Shown: positions 52,889 through 61,604, numbered from the stretch's first letter. The stretch is 64,000 nucleotides of DNA from an uncultured Ruminococcus sp. (GCA_947345935.1 CAMZZN010000006.1:1-64000), one strand, 5' to 3'. The notes: generated by a model from the sequence alone, not told the origin. Numbers and translations are program-made.

Positions 52889-53752
52889 ATGTTAGTTTCA
52901 GCTACAGAAATGCTTCAGAAGGCAAGAGCCGGTAAGTACGCAGTAGGTCAGTTCAACATCAACAATCTTGAGTGGACAAAGGCTATTCTTCTTACAGCTC
53001 AGGAGCTTAACTCCCCTGTTATCCTCGGTGTATCTGAGGGCGCAGGCAAGTATATGACAGGCTTCAATACAGTTGCCGCTATGGTCAAGGCAATGGACGA
53101 GTCTCTCGGAATTACCGTTCCCGTTGCTCTTCACCTCGATCATGGCTCATATGAGGGCTGCTACAAGTGCATCAAGGCTGGATTTACTTCCATCATGTTT
53201 GACGGTTCTCATTTCCCGATCGACGAGAACGTTGCAAAGACAACAGAACTCGTAAACGTTGCTCACGGTCTCGGTCTTTCTATCGAAGCAGAAGTCGGCT
53301 CTATCGGCGGCGAAGAGGACGGCGTTGTAGGTGCAGGCGAATGTGCCGACCCCAACGAGTGCAAGATGATCGCTGATCTCGGCGTTGACTTCCTTGCAGC
53401 AGGTATCGGCAATATTCACGGCAAGTACCCTGAAAATTGGGCTGGTCTTAGCTTTGAAACTCTTGCTGCCGTAAACGAGAAAGTCGGCGATATGCCTCTT
53501 GTTCTCCACGGCGGTACAGGAATCCCCGATGATATGATCGCTAAGGCTATTTCACTTGGCGTTGCTAAGATCAATGTTAATACAGAGTGCCAGCTTTCAT
53601 TCCAGGAAGCTACACGAGCTTACATTGAGGCCGGCAAGGATCAGCAGGGCAAGGGCTTCGACCCCAGAAAGCTTCTCGCTCCCGGATTTGAGGCTATCAA
53701 GGCTAAGGTCAAGGAGAAGATGGAACTCTTCGGAAGCGTAAACAAGGCTTGA
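52889..53752 (+). CDS. fba: Class II fructose-1,6-bisphosphate aldolase
   Basis: 287 aa. Zinc-dependent aldolase: GQFNINNLEWTKAIL, LHLDHGSYEGC (zinc His and catalytic Asp), EAEVGSIGGEEDG, and LHGGTGIPDDMI with KINVNTECQ. Splits fructose-1,6-bisphosphate into DHAP and GAP in glycolysis, the main route for sugars released by the hydrolases in this window. Codon use is visibly more biased than in neighbours, consistent with high expression. RBS AGGAGG; its own promoter and terminator. Confidence 0.95.
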   Translation: MLVSATEMLQKARAGKYAVGQFNINNLEWTKAILLTAQELNSPVILGVSEGAGKYMTGFNTVAAMVKAMDESLGITVPVALHLDHGSYEGCYKCIKAGFTSIMFDGSHFPIDENVAKTTELVNVAHGLGLSIEAEVGSIGGEEDGVVGAGECADPNECKMIADLGVDFLAAGIGNIHGKYPENWAGLSFETLAAVNEKVGDMPLVLHGGTGIPDDMIAKAISLGVAKINVNTECQLSFQEATRAYIEAGKDQQGKGFDPRKLLAPGFEAIKAKVKEKMELFGSVNKA

Positions 53753-53771
53753 TTTAATTTTTCAGCATAAA

Positions 53772-53797
53772 AAAGACATCCTTTCGGGGATGTCTTT
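53772..53797 (+). terminator. Intrinsic terminator of fba
   Basis: Stem AAAGACATCC/GGATGTCTTT with a TTTCGG loop, followed by ATT. Confidence 0.8.
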
Positions 53798-53841
53798 ATT
53801 GCATTAATAAAAGTTAATTTTTTTTAAAAACAATTTTCCTA

Positions 53842-53870
53842 TTGATTTTTTCTGCAAAGCGTTGTATAAT
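53842..53870 (+). promoter_or_regulatory. Promoter of the HD-metY unit
   Basis: TTGATT (53842-53847) and TATAAT (53865-53870), 17-bp spacer. Confidence 0.75.
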
Positions 53871-53907
53871 AATAAAGGTAACACCGTAAAACCATCAGGA
53901 GGTTTTT

Positions 53908-53925
53908 GTGCGTTGTTGCCTATAG
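53908..53925 (+). promoter_or_regulatory. Possible 5-codon leader ORF (MRCCL)
   Basis: The best ribosome binding site in this leader (AGGAGG) lies 5 bases before a GTG whose frame reads Met-Arg-Cys-Cys-Leu-stop. The two Cys codons ahead of a sulfur-assimilation gene suggest cysteine-responsive leader translation. This is speculative. The track's alternative, a TTG at 53906 opening the HD ORF, would be only 3 bases from the RBS. Confidence 0.3.
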
Positions 53926-53956
53926 TACCATAACTTTGATAAGGCAGGTTTTTCAT

Positions 53957-54451
53957 ATGCTAAAAGCCATTGGCTCAAAAAAGGAACTATCTTCTGACAG
54001 CTATTACAGCCATGTCAGCGATATAATCAACAGCAGTGAACTTGACAAACTCAAGGAAATAACACATCATATCTCGACCACACGCTTTCAGCATTGTCTG
54101 AACGTCTCATATTATACGTATCTTATCTGCAAAAAGCTTCACCTCGACGCTCGTGCCGCTGCAAGAGCAGGTCTGCTTCATGATCTTTTTTACTATGACC
54201 GCAAAAAGTATAACAAAAGCAAGATCAGAGGGCAGCTTTCGCACAGTTCCATGCACTCACGTCTTGCCGTGGAAAATGCCGCAGATCTTACTGATATCTC
54301 CGATCTCGAACGTGATATGATCGAAAACCATATGTGGCCTATGACCCGATCCTTTCCGAAGTACAAAGAAAGCTATATCATCACACTTACCGATAAATAC
54401 TGTGCGGTTCTTGAATTCTGCATTCCCAGAATAAAAACTGTACTGTCATAA
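53957..54451 (+). CDS. HD-domain phosphohydrolase
   Basis: 164 aa from the ATG at 53957, with a weaker AAGGCAGG upstream; a TTG start at 53906 would add 17 residues that do not look conserved. HD motif: His in RFQHCLNVSYYTYL, His-Asp in GLLHDLFYYDRKK, then HSSMHSRLAVENA and terminal TLTDKYCAVLEF. It is a small metal-dependent phosphohydrolase of unknown substrate. It lies 63 bp upstream of the metY-type gene, with which it is probably co-transcribed. Confidence 0.7.
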   Translation: MLKAIGSKKELSSDSYYSHVSDIINSSELDKLKEITHHISTTRFQHCLNVSYYTYLICKKLHLDARAAARAGLLHDLFYYDRKKYNKSKIRGQLSHSSMHSRLAVENAADLTDISDLERDMIENHMWPMTRSFPKYKESYIITLTDKYCAVLEFCIPRIKTVLS

Positions 54452-54514
54452 TAAAAGGCGTTAACCGCTCTTTGTGCGGCGGCGTCTAAAAGCATCAAAG
54501 GAGAAAAAATCATT

Positions 54515-55783
54515 ATGAATATTGAAACAAAATGCCTTCACGCAGGCTATACGCCAAAAAATACCGAACCAAGAGTAGTACCTATCGTACAAAGTACCAC
54601 ATATGTATACGATTCTACCGACGATGTCGCTGCTGTTTTTGACGACCCGACCAAAAGTCTCATCTATTCACGTTTTGAAAATCCAACGGTAATGGCTGTT
54701 GAAGAAAAGATAGCGGCTCTTGAGGGCGGTATCGGCGCTATGTGTACTTCCAGCGGACAGGCGGCTTCTCTCTGCTCTCTGCTGAACATCCTCCAGGCAG
54801 GTGACAGTTTTATTTCCACAACGACTATTTACGGCGGAACTGTAAATCTCTTTGCTGTTACGCTCAAAAAACTTGGAATTGAATGCATTTTTGTCGATCC
54901 GGACGCCTCAGAAGAAGAGATAAAAGCCGCTTTCAAGCCAAATACAAAGGCTGTTTTCGGCGAAACTATCGCCAATCCCGCTCTGACAGTCTTTGATATT
55001 GAAAAATTTGCCAAAATAACTCATGAGAATGAAGTTCCTCTCATCGTTGACAATACTTTCCCCACCCCCATTCTCTGCCGTCCTATCGAGCACGGGGCAG
55101 ATATCGTAATTCACTCCACCTCAAAATATATGGACGGTCATGCCGTTCAGGTAGGAGGAGTTATTGTTGACGCTGGAACGTTCAATTGGGCAAACGGCAA
55201 GTTCCCGGAATTCACAGAACCTGACGAAAGCTACCACGGCATAGTTTACACTCAGACATACGGAAAAGCCGCATATATTATAAAGGCAAGAATGCAGCTT
55301 ATGAGAGATTTCGGCTGCTATCCTTCGGCTCAATCTGCTTTTTATCTGAATCTCGGTCTTGAAACGCTTTCTATCCGTATGAAGCAATACTGCGAAAACG
55401 CCAAGATCGTTTCTGAATACCTTGAAGCAAACGACAAGGTTGAATCTGTAAACTATCCTGGTCTCAAGAGCAATAAATATCATGCTCTGGCCGAAAAATA
55501 CCTCCCAATGGGATGCAGCGGCGTAATTTCCTTTGTTATTAAAGGCGGAAGAAACGCTGCCGTAAAATTCATGGATTCCCTTAAACTTGCTTCCAACGAA
55601 GTTCATGTTGCCGATATACGTACCTGCGTTCTTCACCCTGCAAGCGCTACTCACCGTCAGCTCACTGATGAACAGCTCGCAGCAGCCGGAATAAACGGAG
55701 GCATGATTCGTCTTTCTGTAGGTCTTGAAAATATCAACGATATTCTCGACGATCTTAAAAATGCATTTGCAGCACTGGACTGA
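54515..55783 (+). CDS. O-acetylhomoserine sulfhydrylase (MetY type)
   Basis: 422 aa. Cys/Met metabolism PLP enzyme: TKCLHAGY near the start, YSRFENPTV, the PLP-lysine in HSTSKYMDGHAVQVGG, GLETLSIRMKQYCENA, and C-terminal HPASATHRQL with LSVGLENINDILDDL. The length (about 420) and the insert around VIVDAGTFNWANGKFPEF fit MetY rather than cystathionine gamma-synthase (about 380). Makes homocysteine from O-acetylhomoserine and sulfide. RBS AAAGGAG. Confidence 0.88.
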   Translation: MNIETKCLHAGYTPKNTEPRVVPIVQSTTYVYDSTDDVAAVFDDPTKSLIYSRFENPTVMAVEEKIAALEGGIGAMCTSSGQAASLCSLLNILQAGDSFISTTTIYGGTVNLFAVTLKKLGIECIFVDPDASEEEIKAAFKPNTKAVFGETIANPALTVFDIEKFAKITHENEVPLIVDNTFPTPILCRPIEHGADIVIHSTSKYMDGHAVQVGGVIVDAGTFNWANGKFPEFTEPDESYHGIVYTQTYGKAAYIIKARMQLMRDFGCYPSAQSAFYLNLGLETLSIRMKQYCENAKIVSEYLEANDKVESVNYPGLKSNKYHALAEKYLPMGCSGVISFVIKGGRNAAVKFMDSLKLASNEVHVADIRTCVLHPASATHRQLTDEQLAAAGINGGMIRLSVGLENINDILDDLKNAFAALD

Positions 55784-55793
55784 CAGATCACAT

Positions 55794-55823
55794 AAAAAAG
55801 CTCCCGGAAACGGGAGCTTTTTT
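55794..55823. terminator. Bidirectional terminator between metY-type gene and membrane protein gene
   Basis: AAAAAAGCTCCCG/CGGGAGCTTTTTT with a GAAA loop; symmetrical, so it can stop transcription from both sides. Confidence 0.9.
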
Positions 55824-55824
55824 A

Positions 55825-56286
55825 TCAGTTTTTCTTGAATAGTTCCTTGAGAACCATGCCTGCACCGGCTGCTGTCAGTCCGAACATTATAATAAAAATA
55901 TATGCCGACGTACTGCGCCAATGTATCTGTGTTGACAAAAGAATACTCAGCAGTACGATCACAATACCGACAGCGACTACTACCCAGCCGAATATTTTGC
56001 GCTTCATGAGGAAAAGCATACCTATACCCACTATAATGGGAAGCATGACCATTCCATTGGGCATTCCGAATGAGCCGATGTGGAAAATATAGCCTCTCAT
56101 TCCCCAGCTGCTCGTTACAGACAAGTTATTGAAGATCATAAAAAGACCACCCGCCAGCATCAGAAGTCCTACAAAAAAACTGAGCAGATCATTGCCTTCA
56201 CTGTTGATTTTCCCTGTATTCCTGTTCATTTCACGAAGCTCCTGATAAATTTTCTCAAGCTCCTTATCACCATTTGATTTAGCCAA
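55825..56286 (-). CDS. Multi-pass membrane protein, function unknown (TTG start)
   Basis: 153 aa. Starts at a TTG with GGAAGGAG eight bases upstream, a convincing non-ATG start. Cytosolic helical N-terminus (KELEKIYQELREMNRN), then four hydrophobic segments (LLSFFVGLLMLAGGLFMIF, GMVMLPIIVGIGMLFLM, GWVVVAVGIVIVLLSILL, AYIFIIMFGLTAAGAGMVL). No motif identifies its role. Confidence 0.7.
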   Translation of the reverse strand: MAKSNGDKELEKIYQELREMNRNTGKINSEGNDLLSFFVGLLMLAGGLFMIFNNLSVTSSWGMRGYIFHIGSFGMPNGMVMLPIIVGIGMLFLMKRKIFGWVVVAVGIVIVLLSILLSTQIHWRSTSAYIFIIMFGLTAAGAGMVLKELFKKN

Positions 56287-56318
56287 TTAAAATTTCTCCT
56301 TCCTAAATAAAAAAAGTA

Positions 56319-56348
56319 TTGACATTTATATACCATATGTGTTATAAT
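56319..56348 (+). promoter_or_regulatory. Promoter of tRNA-Leu
   Basis: TTGACA (56319-56324) and TATAAT (56343-56348), 18-bp spacer, 14 bp before the tRNA. Confidence 0.85.
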
Positions 56349-56362
56349 AAATATGTTGATGC

Positions 56363-56449
56363 GCCGGTGTGATGGAATTGGCAGACGTGTCGGACTCAAA
56401 ATCCGATGGTAGCAATACCGTACCGGTTCGACCCCGGTCACCGGCACCA
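56363..56449 (+). tRNA. tRNA-Leu (anticodon CAA)
   Basis: 87 nt. Acceptor GCCGGTG pairs with CACCGGC, followed by discriminator A and encoded CCA. The anticodon stem TCGGA/TCCGA encloses CTCAAAA, giving CAA at 56397-56399 (reads UUG). A long variable arm (TGGTAGCAATACCG) and GGTTCGACCCC T-arm are those of a class II tRNA. Confidence 0.96.
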
Positions 56450-56454
56450 ATGTA

Positions 56455-56490
56455 AATACGTTCTGGTTTTTTACCGGAACGTATTTTTAT
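56455..56490 (+). terminator. Intrinsic terminator of tRNA-Leu
   Basis: Stem AATACGTTCTGG/CCGGAACGTATT followed by TTTATTT. Confidence 0.85.
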
Positions 56491-56527
56491 TTCGGGGAGA
56501 GAAATTGCTCTCCCCTCTTTGCTGTCG

Positions 56528-57832
56528 TCAGTTCATCAACTGAATATAATCCTTGGATACATAACCGAATCCGTCCCCGAATACTATCTTATACCAATCT
56601 CCCTCCAGGGAAACTATCTCTACAATACTGTCCTTGTCAACCGTTCCGGTGATCTCATATTGCTTGCCGGGACCTTTTCTGACATTAAGCTCTGTCTCTT
56701 TGGTTGCAACTTTACCTCGCTGATACTGAGAATTCTGATTGCTGCTTCCTTTGGATACCGTAAGAAGAACAGTTGATCCCTTCTTTACCTTTGTTCCGGA
56801 AGCTATATCCTGATCTGCAATTTCCCCTTCAGCAACGGTATCGCTGTATTCGTACTTTGTATATGCAAGCAGACCTCTTTTCTGCATAACGCTCTTTGCA
56901 TTTTCCTCAGGCATACCACAAACATCGGGAACGATCACATCTTCTTCCGCCGGATCAACTCCTTTAGAAACTGTAAGGATTATTTTCGTTCCTTCAGCAA
57001 CGCTCGTTTCGGCTGCAATACTCTGGGAAATAACTGTTCCGGAAAGCTCGATGCTATACTGTTTTTCAATTTCAACCGTAAATCCCATTTCAGAAAGAAC
57101 CTCCGCAGCCCGATCGCCGCTCCATCCTACGACATCCGGTACGGTAATAATTGGCTGAACAGGAGCAGTCGTTTGCGGCTCTGTAATCGGTTCTTCTTCG
57201 TAATCTGTTTGAGACTCATATTCATAAACTGAATCTTCATCAGATTCATCAATACGTCCATATTCAGCGAAATCAGATTTACCGTCACGCTCTGCTTTTC
57301 CGTCATCATCATTGCTGTCATTAAGAATGATAAATGCTGCTATTCCGACAACGGCGAATATAACAAGAATAATCGACACAATAAGTAAAACTACAACCGC
57401 ATTTCCCTTTTTTCGTTCTTTTCCATATCCGGGCAATGCCGCCTGGCGCATTCTCAGATCGCCATAACCTGCCGGCATCCCGTACATACTATTCTGCGGC
57501 ATCTGCGGTGGTATGAACGGTTGCGCTCCGTATGCGTTATTCTGTGGTGTCCGGGGTGGTGTGACCGGTGGTGCTCCGTAAGCATTATTCTGCGGCGTCC
57601 GGGGTGGCGTGACCGGCGGTGCTCCGTAAGCATTATTCTGCGGCGTCCGGGGTGGCGTGACCGGCGGTGCTCCGTAAGCATTATTCTGTGGTGTCCGGGG
57701 CTGAATAGCCGGATTATTCTGTGAATTCTGAGAATACTGCCCCTTATTCATCATCACAGCGTTTGTCCTTGTTTTATTTTCAGGAATATATATTGTTTGT
57801 TCATTATCCATGTTTTTATTTTTATCCGACAT
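56528..57832 (-). CDS. Single-pass membrane protein with two PASTA domains and a bacterial SH3 domain
   Basis: 434 aa. A cytosolic Pro/Asn/Gly-rich tail holds four 16-residue repeats (TPQNNAYGAPPVTPPR). A transmembrane helix follows at about residues 145-170 (AVVVLLIVSIILVIFAVVGIAAFI), then an acidic outer linker. Next are two PASTA domains (IITVPDVVGWSGDRAAEVL... and VIVPDVCGMPEENAKSVM...) and a C-terminal SH3b domain (ELNVRKGPGKQYEITGTVDKDS, GDGFGYVSKDYI). PASTA and SH3b bind peptidoglycan. PASTA usually sits on PknB-type kinases or PBPs; here there is no kinase or transpeptidase, so it may be a wall sensor or scaffold. Confidence 0.85.
   Translation of the reverse strand: MSDKNKNMDNEQTIYIPENKTRTNAVMMNKGQYSQNSQNNPAIQPRTPQNNAYGAPPVTPPRTPQNNAYGAPPVTPPRTPQNNAYGAPPVTPPRTPQNNAYGAQPFIPPQMPQNSMYGMPAGYGDLRMRQAALPGYGKERKKGNAVVVLLIVSIILVIFAVVGIAAFIILNDSNDDDGKAERDGKSDFAEYGRIDESDEDSVYEYESQTDYEEEPITEPQTTAPVQPIITVPDVVGWSGDRAAEVLSEMGFTVEIEKQYSIELSGTVISQSIAAETSVAEGTKIILTVSKGVDPAEEDVIVPDVCGMPEENAKSVMQKRGLLAYTKYEYSDTVAEGEIADQDIASGTKVKKGSTVLLTVSKGSSNQNSQYQRGKVATKETELNVRKGPGKQYEITGTVDKDSIVEIVSLEGDWYKIVFGDGFGYVSKDYIQLMN
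57527..57720 (-). repeat. 48-bp in-frame tandem repeat in the PASTA/SH3 gene
   Basis: About four near-identical 48-bp units encode TPQNNAYGAPPVTPPR. Adjacent copies are almost identical at DNA level, indicating recent expansion. Confidence 0.85.
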
Positions 57833-57895
57833 AATATCTCCACCGCTTCACAGCGACGGAATTCACCTCCTAAAGCCAACGCCGTACAAAAGATA

Positions 57896-58762
57896 TCATA
57901 CAAGAGACGATGTTTCAAAAATCCCGAAATAAGCCAGAACAAGTATTCCAAGAACTATTCTGTACCAGCCAAAAACCTTGAAATCATGCTTTTTGATATA
58001 ATCCATAAGGAACTTTATAACGACTACCGACACAAGGAAAGCGGTTATCATTCCGGCAGCAAGCACGGCTATTTCCGTTCCTGTAAAATCAAAGCCGAAC
58101 TTCATAAGCTTCAGAAGACTTGCACCGAACATTACCGGAATTGCCAGATAGAATGTAAACTCTGCGGCAGCCGTTCTTGATACGCCGATAAGCAGTGCGC
58201 CGACTATAGTTGCTCCTGACCGTGATGTTCCGGGAAAAACAGCGGCAATCAGCTGAAATACGCCTATTATAAGAGCCGTTTTATATGTAAAATCACCTAT
58301 GCCGTTTATCTTTGACTTTCTGCCATGATTCCAGTTCTCAACAATAATAAAGGCAACGCCGAACGCTATCAGCGCAATCGATACCGTCAGCGGATTATAG
58401 AACAGATCGTTAAGAACGTCATCAAAAAGAAGTCCCACAACAGCAGCCGGCAGACAGGCTGCAAGTACCTTGAACCACATAGTGAATATATCTGTTTTTA
58501 TATATGCTCCAATTCCGTCGGGTTTAAGGGGAGAGGCGTTGTTTTTCCTGCCGAAAGGAAAAAGCTTTTTCCAGTAAAGCAGCACGACTGCCATGATAGC
58601 TCCAAGTTGGATAACAACATCGAACATTTCCTTGAAATCGCTGCTCATACCCATTTTTAAAAATTCGTCTACTAATATGAGATGTCCGGTGCTGCTTACA
58701 GGCAGCCATTCCGTGATACCCTCGACTATTCCAAGAAATATTGATTTTATGATCTCTGTCAT
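57896..58762 (-). CDS. uppP: Undecaprenyl-diphosphatase (UppP/BacA)
   Basis: 288 aa, polytopic. Signature EGITEWLPVSSTGHLIL at residues 15-31 and PGTSRSGATIVGALL near 175. It dephosphorylates undecaprenyl diphosphate, recycling the lipid carrier for peptidoglycan and polysaccharide; bacitracin tolerance is a known consequence. RBS AAAGGAAAA. About 64 bp separate it from the PASTA/SH3 gene downstream. Confidence 0.94.
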   Translation of the reverse strand: MTEIIKSIFLGIVEGITEWLPVSSTGHLILVDEFLKMGMSSDFKEMFDVVIQLGAIMAVVLLYWKKLFPFGRKNNASPLKPDGIGAYIKTDIFTMWFKVLAACLPAAVVGLLFDDVLNDLFYNPLTVSIALIAFGVAFIIVENWNHGRKSKINGIGDFTYKTALIIGVFQLIAAVFPGTSRSGATIVGALLIGVSRTAAAEFTFYLAIPVMFGASLLKLMKFGFDFTGTEIAVLAAGMITAFLVSVVVIKFLMDYIKKHDFKVFGWYRIVLGILVLAYFGIFETSSLV

Positions 58763-58894
58763 ATCTATATTTTCCTTTCGCAGCGCTTTTCAGCATTTTT
58801 ATTGTACTATTTTTATTGTACTATAATGTATTATATTGATTATATCACAGAATTATTATAATGTCAAATATAATTTCTATCCTGGCAGCTAAGT

Positions 58895-59062
58895 GTGTAC
58901 TCTGTCCCCATACCCCTGCCAAAGGGAAGTAAATTCCCATTGGAAACCCGATATTAATTAAATTTAGCGCCTCATAAAGAGGCGCTAAATTTAATTAGAA
59001 CGATTGACCATAGAGAAAATATCCTTTTGATAAGAGTGCAGGGAAAAAAATCTCTCATGCTA
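58895..59062 (+). repeat. Dispersed structured intergenic element, copy C
   Basis: CCAAAGGGAA/TTCCCATTGG (one mismatch), then a perfect 19-bp stem TAATTAAATTTAGCGCCTC with loop ATAAA. The first hairpin is degenerate here. It fills most of the 58763-59092 gap. Confidence 0.75.
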
Positions 59063-59092
59063 ATGACATTAGCTGATATGATTTTTATCATA

Positions 59093-59998
59093 TTACTTTA
59101 TTTTTATTTTAATATCTCCCGTTTCAGTTATAATCTCACATATGCCGCCCATTTTGCTTTTCGGCACGCTGACATCGCCCGTAGAGCTTTTTGCAGTAAA
59201 AATCTTTTCAGAAAGCAGCGTACCTGTAACGTCGCCCGTGTCAGTTTCGATTAAAAGCTCTTCGGCATCGCTGTTTTTTAATTTTACGTCTCCCGTATCG
59301 GTTTCCACGCAGATACGGTTCACGGCGGCAACATTCACAAGGGAAATATCACCCGTATCGCTTTCGGCAGTAAAATTAGTGCAGAAAATGTCTGTAAGCT
59401 TTATCGAGCCTGTATCAGTTTTTATATCAATATCACAGCCGGATTCAACAGAAGATACGTCGATATCTCCCGTATCTGATTCAATTTTTATAATATCTGA
59501 AACATTCGCCATACAGTCCACATCTCCTGTATCGGTTTTAATTTCAAGTTGTTTAAAGGCAAAGCTTTCGGGAATATCGATATTGCTGGTATCGGTATCT
59601 GCCAAAAGTGAAGTATACTCGCTTTGAGGCAGATATATTGTCATTTTCGGGCTTGCAAATGAAATGCCGATATAATCATACCATTTTCTGTCATCTGTCA
59701 TTTCAATTGTAAGCGTTCCGTTTGTACAACGGACAGAATGCTTCACCTTTTCTGCTTCAAAGCAAACGACTTTGCAGCTCTCATCATCTGATCGTGCAAA
59801 TACAATATCCGTAATATCTACGTCAATTGATATTTTATCAAATTCTTCGCTTACTTCGTAAGTATTTGTCTCATACTTTATAGTGCTGATCTTTGAAAAA
59901 TCAAAACCAAGAGCTGCCATTGCTCCTGCAAAAACGACAAAACCTAACACTGTAAGGGAAGCTGCTGTTATAAGCCACTTTTTCATTGCTTTACTCAT
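59093..59998 (-). CDS. DUF4097 family beta-repeat protein, membrane-anchored
   Basis: 301 aa. One N-terminal transmembrane helix (WLITAASLTVLGFVVFAGAM), then a repetitive beta domain with about nine units containing (S/T)DTGDV/I, as in DUF4097 putative adhesin-like beta-helix proteins. It ends in EIITETGDIKIKIK. It is the last gene of the PadR-DUF1700-DUF4097 operon, a conserved trio thought to act in envelope-stress sensing. Confidence 0.85.
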   Translation of the reverse strand: MSKAMKKWLITAASLTVLGFVVFAGAMAALGFDFSKISTIKYETNTYEVSEEFDKISIDVDITDIVFARSDDESCKVVCFEAEKVKHSVRCTNGTLTIEMTDDRKWYDYIGISFASPKMTIYLPQSEYTSLLADTDTSNIDIPESFAFKQLEIKTDTGDVDCMANVSDIIKIESDTGDIDVSSVESGCDIDIKTDTGSIKLTDIFCTNFTAESDTGDISLVNVAAVNRICVETDTGDVKLKNSDAEELLIETDTGDVTGTLLSEKIFTAKSSTGDVSVPKSKMGGICEIITETGDIKIKIK

Positions 59999-59999
59999 T

Positions 60000-60596
60000 T
60001 TACATTCTCCTTCCGATAAATGTGGATTTAATACCTGAAATCATTTTTTTCGTCAGGAATAAAAGTCCTTTTGTTGTCTCTTTACATCCGAAAAATAGAA
60101 ATATTGACAGACCAATACAGGCGATACCTGCTCCAAGCATAGCTATTCCGGCAGCAACGTTAACCTGAACGATCAGAATCACAAACGATAAAACGCCGCA
60201 GAGCACGCCTGCTGCCAACGCTAATTCGACTGCCCACAGAGCGACAATTACAGACCATACCGTAACATAAACCGCAAAAATTACGGCAAACACAGCTAAC
60301 AAGAGAGAAAGCCATATCGGAGAGCCTAACGTCAAAAGTACTATTTCCCACACCTTCATCGCTCTTTTAGGTCTTACTTTTTCCTTTACAAGCTTAGAAA
60401 GCGAGGTCTCAGCTATGATCTGTGATACAACTTCGTCTACTGTACCGATTCCGGAAACAGCCTCTCCCTCCGTAATACCTTCTTCCATTCGGTCGTCGAT
60501 CATTTCATTGTAGAATGTCAATCTCTCTTCTATGTCGTTTGGCGGTAAGCCGTGCAGTCCTTTTCGTAATTCGGCAAGAAATTCCTGTTTATTCAT
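60000..60596 (-). CDS. DUF1700 membrane protein
   Basis: 198 aa. Cytosolic N-terminal helical part MNKQEFLAELRKGLHGLPPNDIEERLTFYNEMIDDRMEEG is the DUF1700 signature, followed by three or four membrane helices. The start overlaps the padR stop (TAATG). Confidence 0.88.
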   Translation of the reverse strand: MNKQEFLAELRKGLHGLPPNDIEERLTFYNEMIDDRMEEGITEGEAVSGIGTVDEVVSQIIAETSLSKLVKEKVRPKRAMKVWEIVLLTLGSPIWLSLLLAVFAVIFAVYVTVWSVIVALWAVELALAAGVLCGVLSFVILIVQVNVAAGIAMLGAGIACIGLSIFLFFGCKETTKGLLFLTKKMISGIKSTFIGRRM

Positions 60597-60907
60597 TATT
60601 TATCCTCCTTTGTTATAAACCGATATATGGACATAATTTCTTTCCACTCGTTTTTAAAGCTTTCGATTTTCATTAGTCCCGTATCGGTAATATGGTAATA
60701 TTTCCTTAGTCTTCCGCCGTGCTCTGCGGTTTGCACGGTCAACATATTTGCCGATTCCAGGCGTTTCAGAATAGTGTACAAGGTCGATTCAGACATTTCA
60801 ATGTAGGGCTTCATATCTTTAATGATCTTATAGCCGTATGAATCTTCATTTTTTATGGCAGCCAATACGCAGACATCTAAAAGACCTCGTTTTAATTGAA
60901 TATCCAT
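60596..60907 (-). CDS. PadR-family transcriptional regulator
   Basis: 103 aa. Winged-helix PadR domain: LKRGLLDVCVLAAIKNEDSYGYKIIKDM, SESTLYTILKRLE, GRLRKYYHIT. It probably represses its own operon with DUF1700 and DUF4097, responding to an unknown envelope or small-molecule signal. Confidence 0.9.
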   Translation of the reverse strand: MDIQLKRGLLDVCVLAAIKNEDSYGYKIIKDMKPYIEMSESTLYTILKRLESANMLTVQTAEHGGRLRKYYHITDTGLMKIESFKNEWKEIMSIYRFITKEDK

Positions 60908-61056
60908 GCTATACCCCCTCTCACATAATATATCATATCACGAAGTATTAAACTTGTCAAGATGTTTTAGCACTTTTTATTTTAAAAAATCTTTTCAAGA
61001 TTCTTAACAAATAGTAAATTAATTTATTTTTTACTCATAAAATTCTAAACAGCAAT

Positions 61057-61252
61057 AGAATTTACTTCTATTTCATGTTTATAAAGAGGGACGCCGTCCC
61101 CCTCCCCCCTGCCAAAGGGAAGTACATTCCCTTTGGAAACCCATTACTAATTCTTAAAAATCCCCACAAGGGGAATTTTTAAGAATTAGAGTGATTTCCA
61201 AACAGAAAGTATTTCCTTAAACAGAAATTTACAGAAACAATATCTCTTTTAG
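61057..61252 (+). repeat. Dispersed structured intergenic element, copy D
   Basis: Closest to copy B: GGGAC/GTCCC, CCAAAGGGAA/TTCCCTTTGG, stem TAATTCTTAAAAATCCCC/GGGGAATTTTTAAGAATTA with one bulge, and ATTTC/GAAAT. Lies between padR and the valS leader; the rest of 60908-61300 is AT-rich spacer. Confidence 0.8.
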
Positions 61253-61302
61253 AAACATAATAAAAGTTAATGCTGTTGCCGTAAAAAATTCTGCATATAC
61301 AG

Positions 61303-61331
61303 TTGACATTTTTCCTTTTATATGCTATAAT
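61303..61331 (+). promoter_or_regulatory. Promoter of the valS T-box transcript
   Basis: TTGACA (61303-61308) and TATAAT (61326-61331), 17-bp spacer. Confidence 0.85.
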
Positions 61332-61337
61332 AATTAA

Positions 61338-61604
61338 TGTATTTCAAAGGCAACGACGAAGAGGAGTAGGCATACAAACTTGTTTCAGAGAGCCGCCGGA
61401 TGGTGCAAGGCGGTATCAGGAATATGCCGGAGTAGCTTCCGAGCCGCATGGATGAAGGGGTTCTGTGTAATCCATGACGTGTTTCTCACGTTACAGAGAA
61501 AGCAGTTTTACAGCTGCGCAGAGTGCGGGATATTATACCCGAATTCAGGTGGTAACACGGACTATTGTTCGCCCTGAACCTTTAACGGTTCAGGGCGTTT
61601 TTTT
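61338..61604 (+). promoter_or_regulatory. T-box leader, Val-specific, upstream of valS
   Basis: Stem I with the GAGTAGG motif, a specifier segment in GCCGGAGTAGCTTCCGAGC where GTA (61432-61434) is the Val codon, and T-box sequence AGGTGGTAACACGG (61547-61560). It ends in the terminator at 61570-61604. Uncharged tRNA-Val should switch it to read-through. The 65-aa ORF on the track here is a shadow. Confidence 0.9.
61570..61604 (+). terminator. T-box intrinsic terminator before valS
   Basis: Perfect 11-bp stem CGCCCTGAACC/GGTTCAGGGCG followed by TTTTTTT. Confidence 0.93.

Noticed and set aside
57527-57720. Regular 48-bp repeats as a CRISPR array
   Set aside because: Units are contiguous, in frame and translate to a Pro/Asn repeat; there are no unique spacers and no cas genes.
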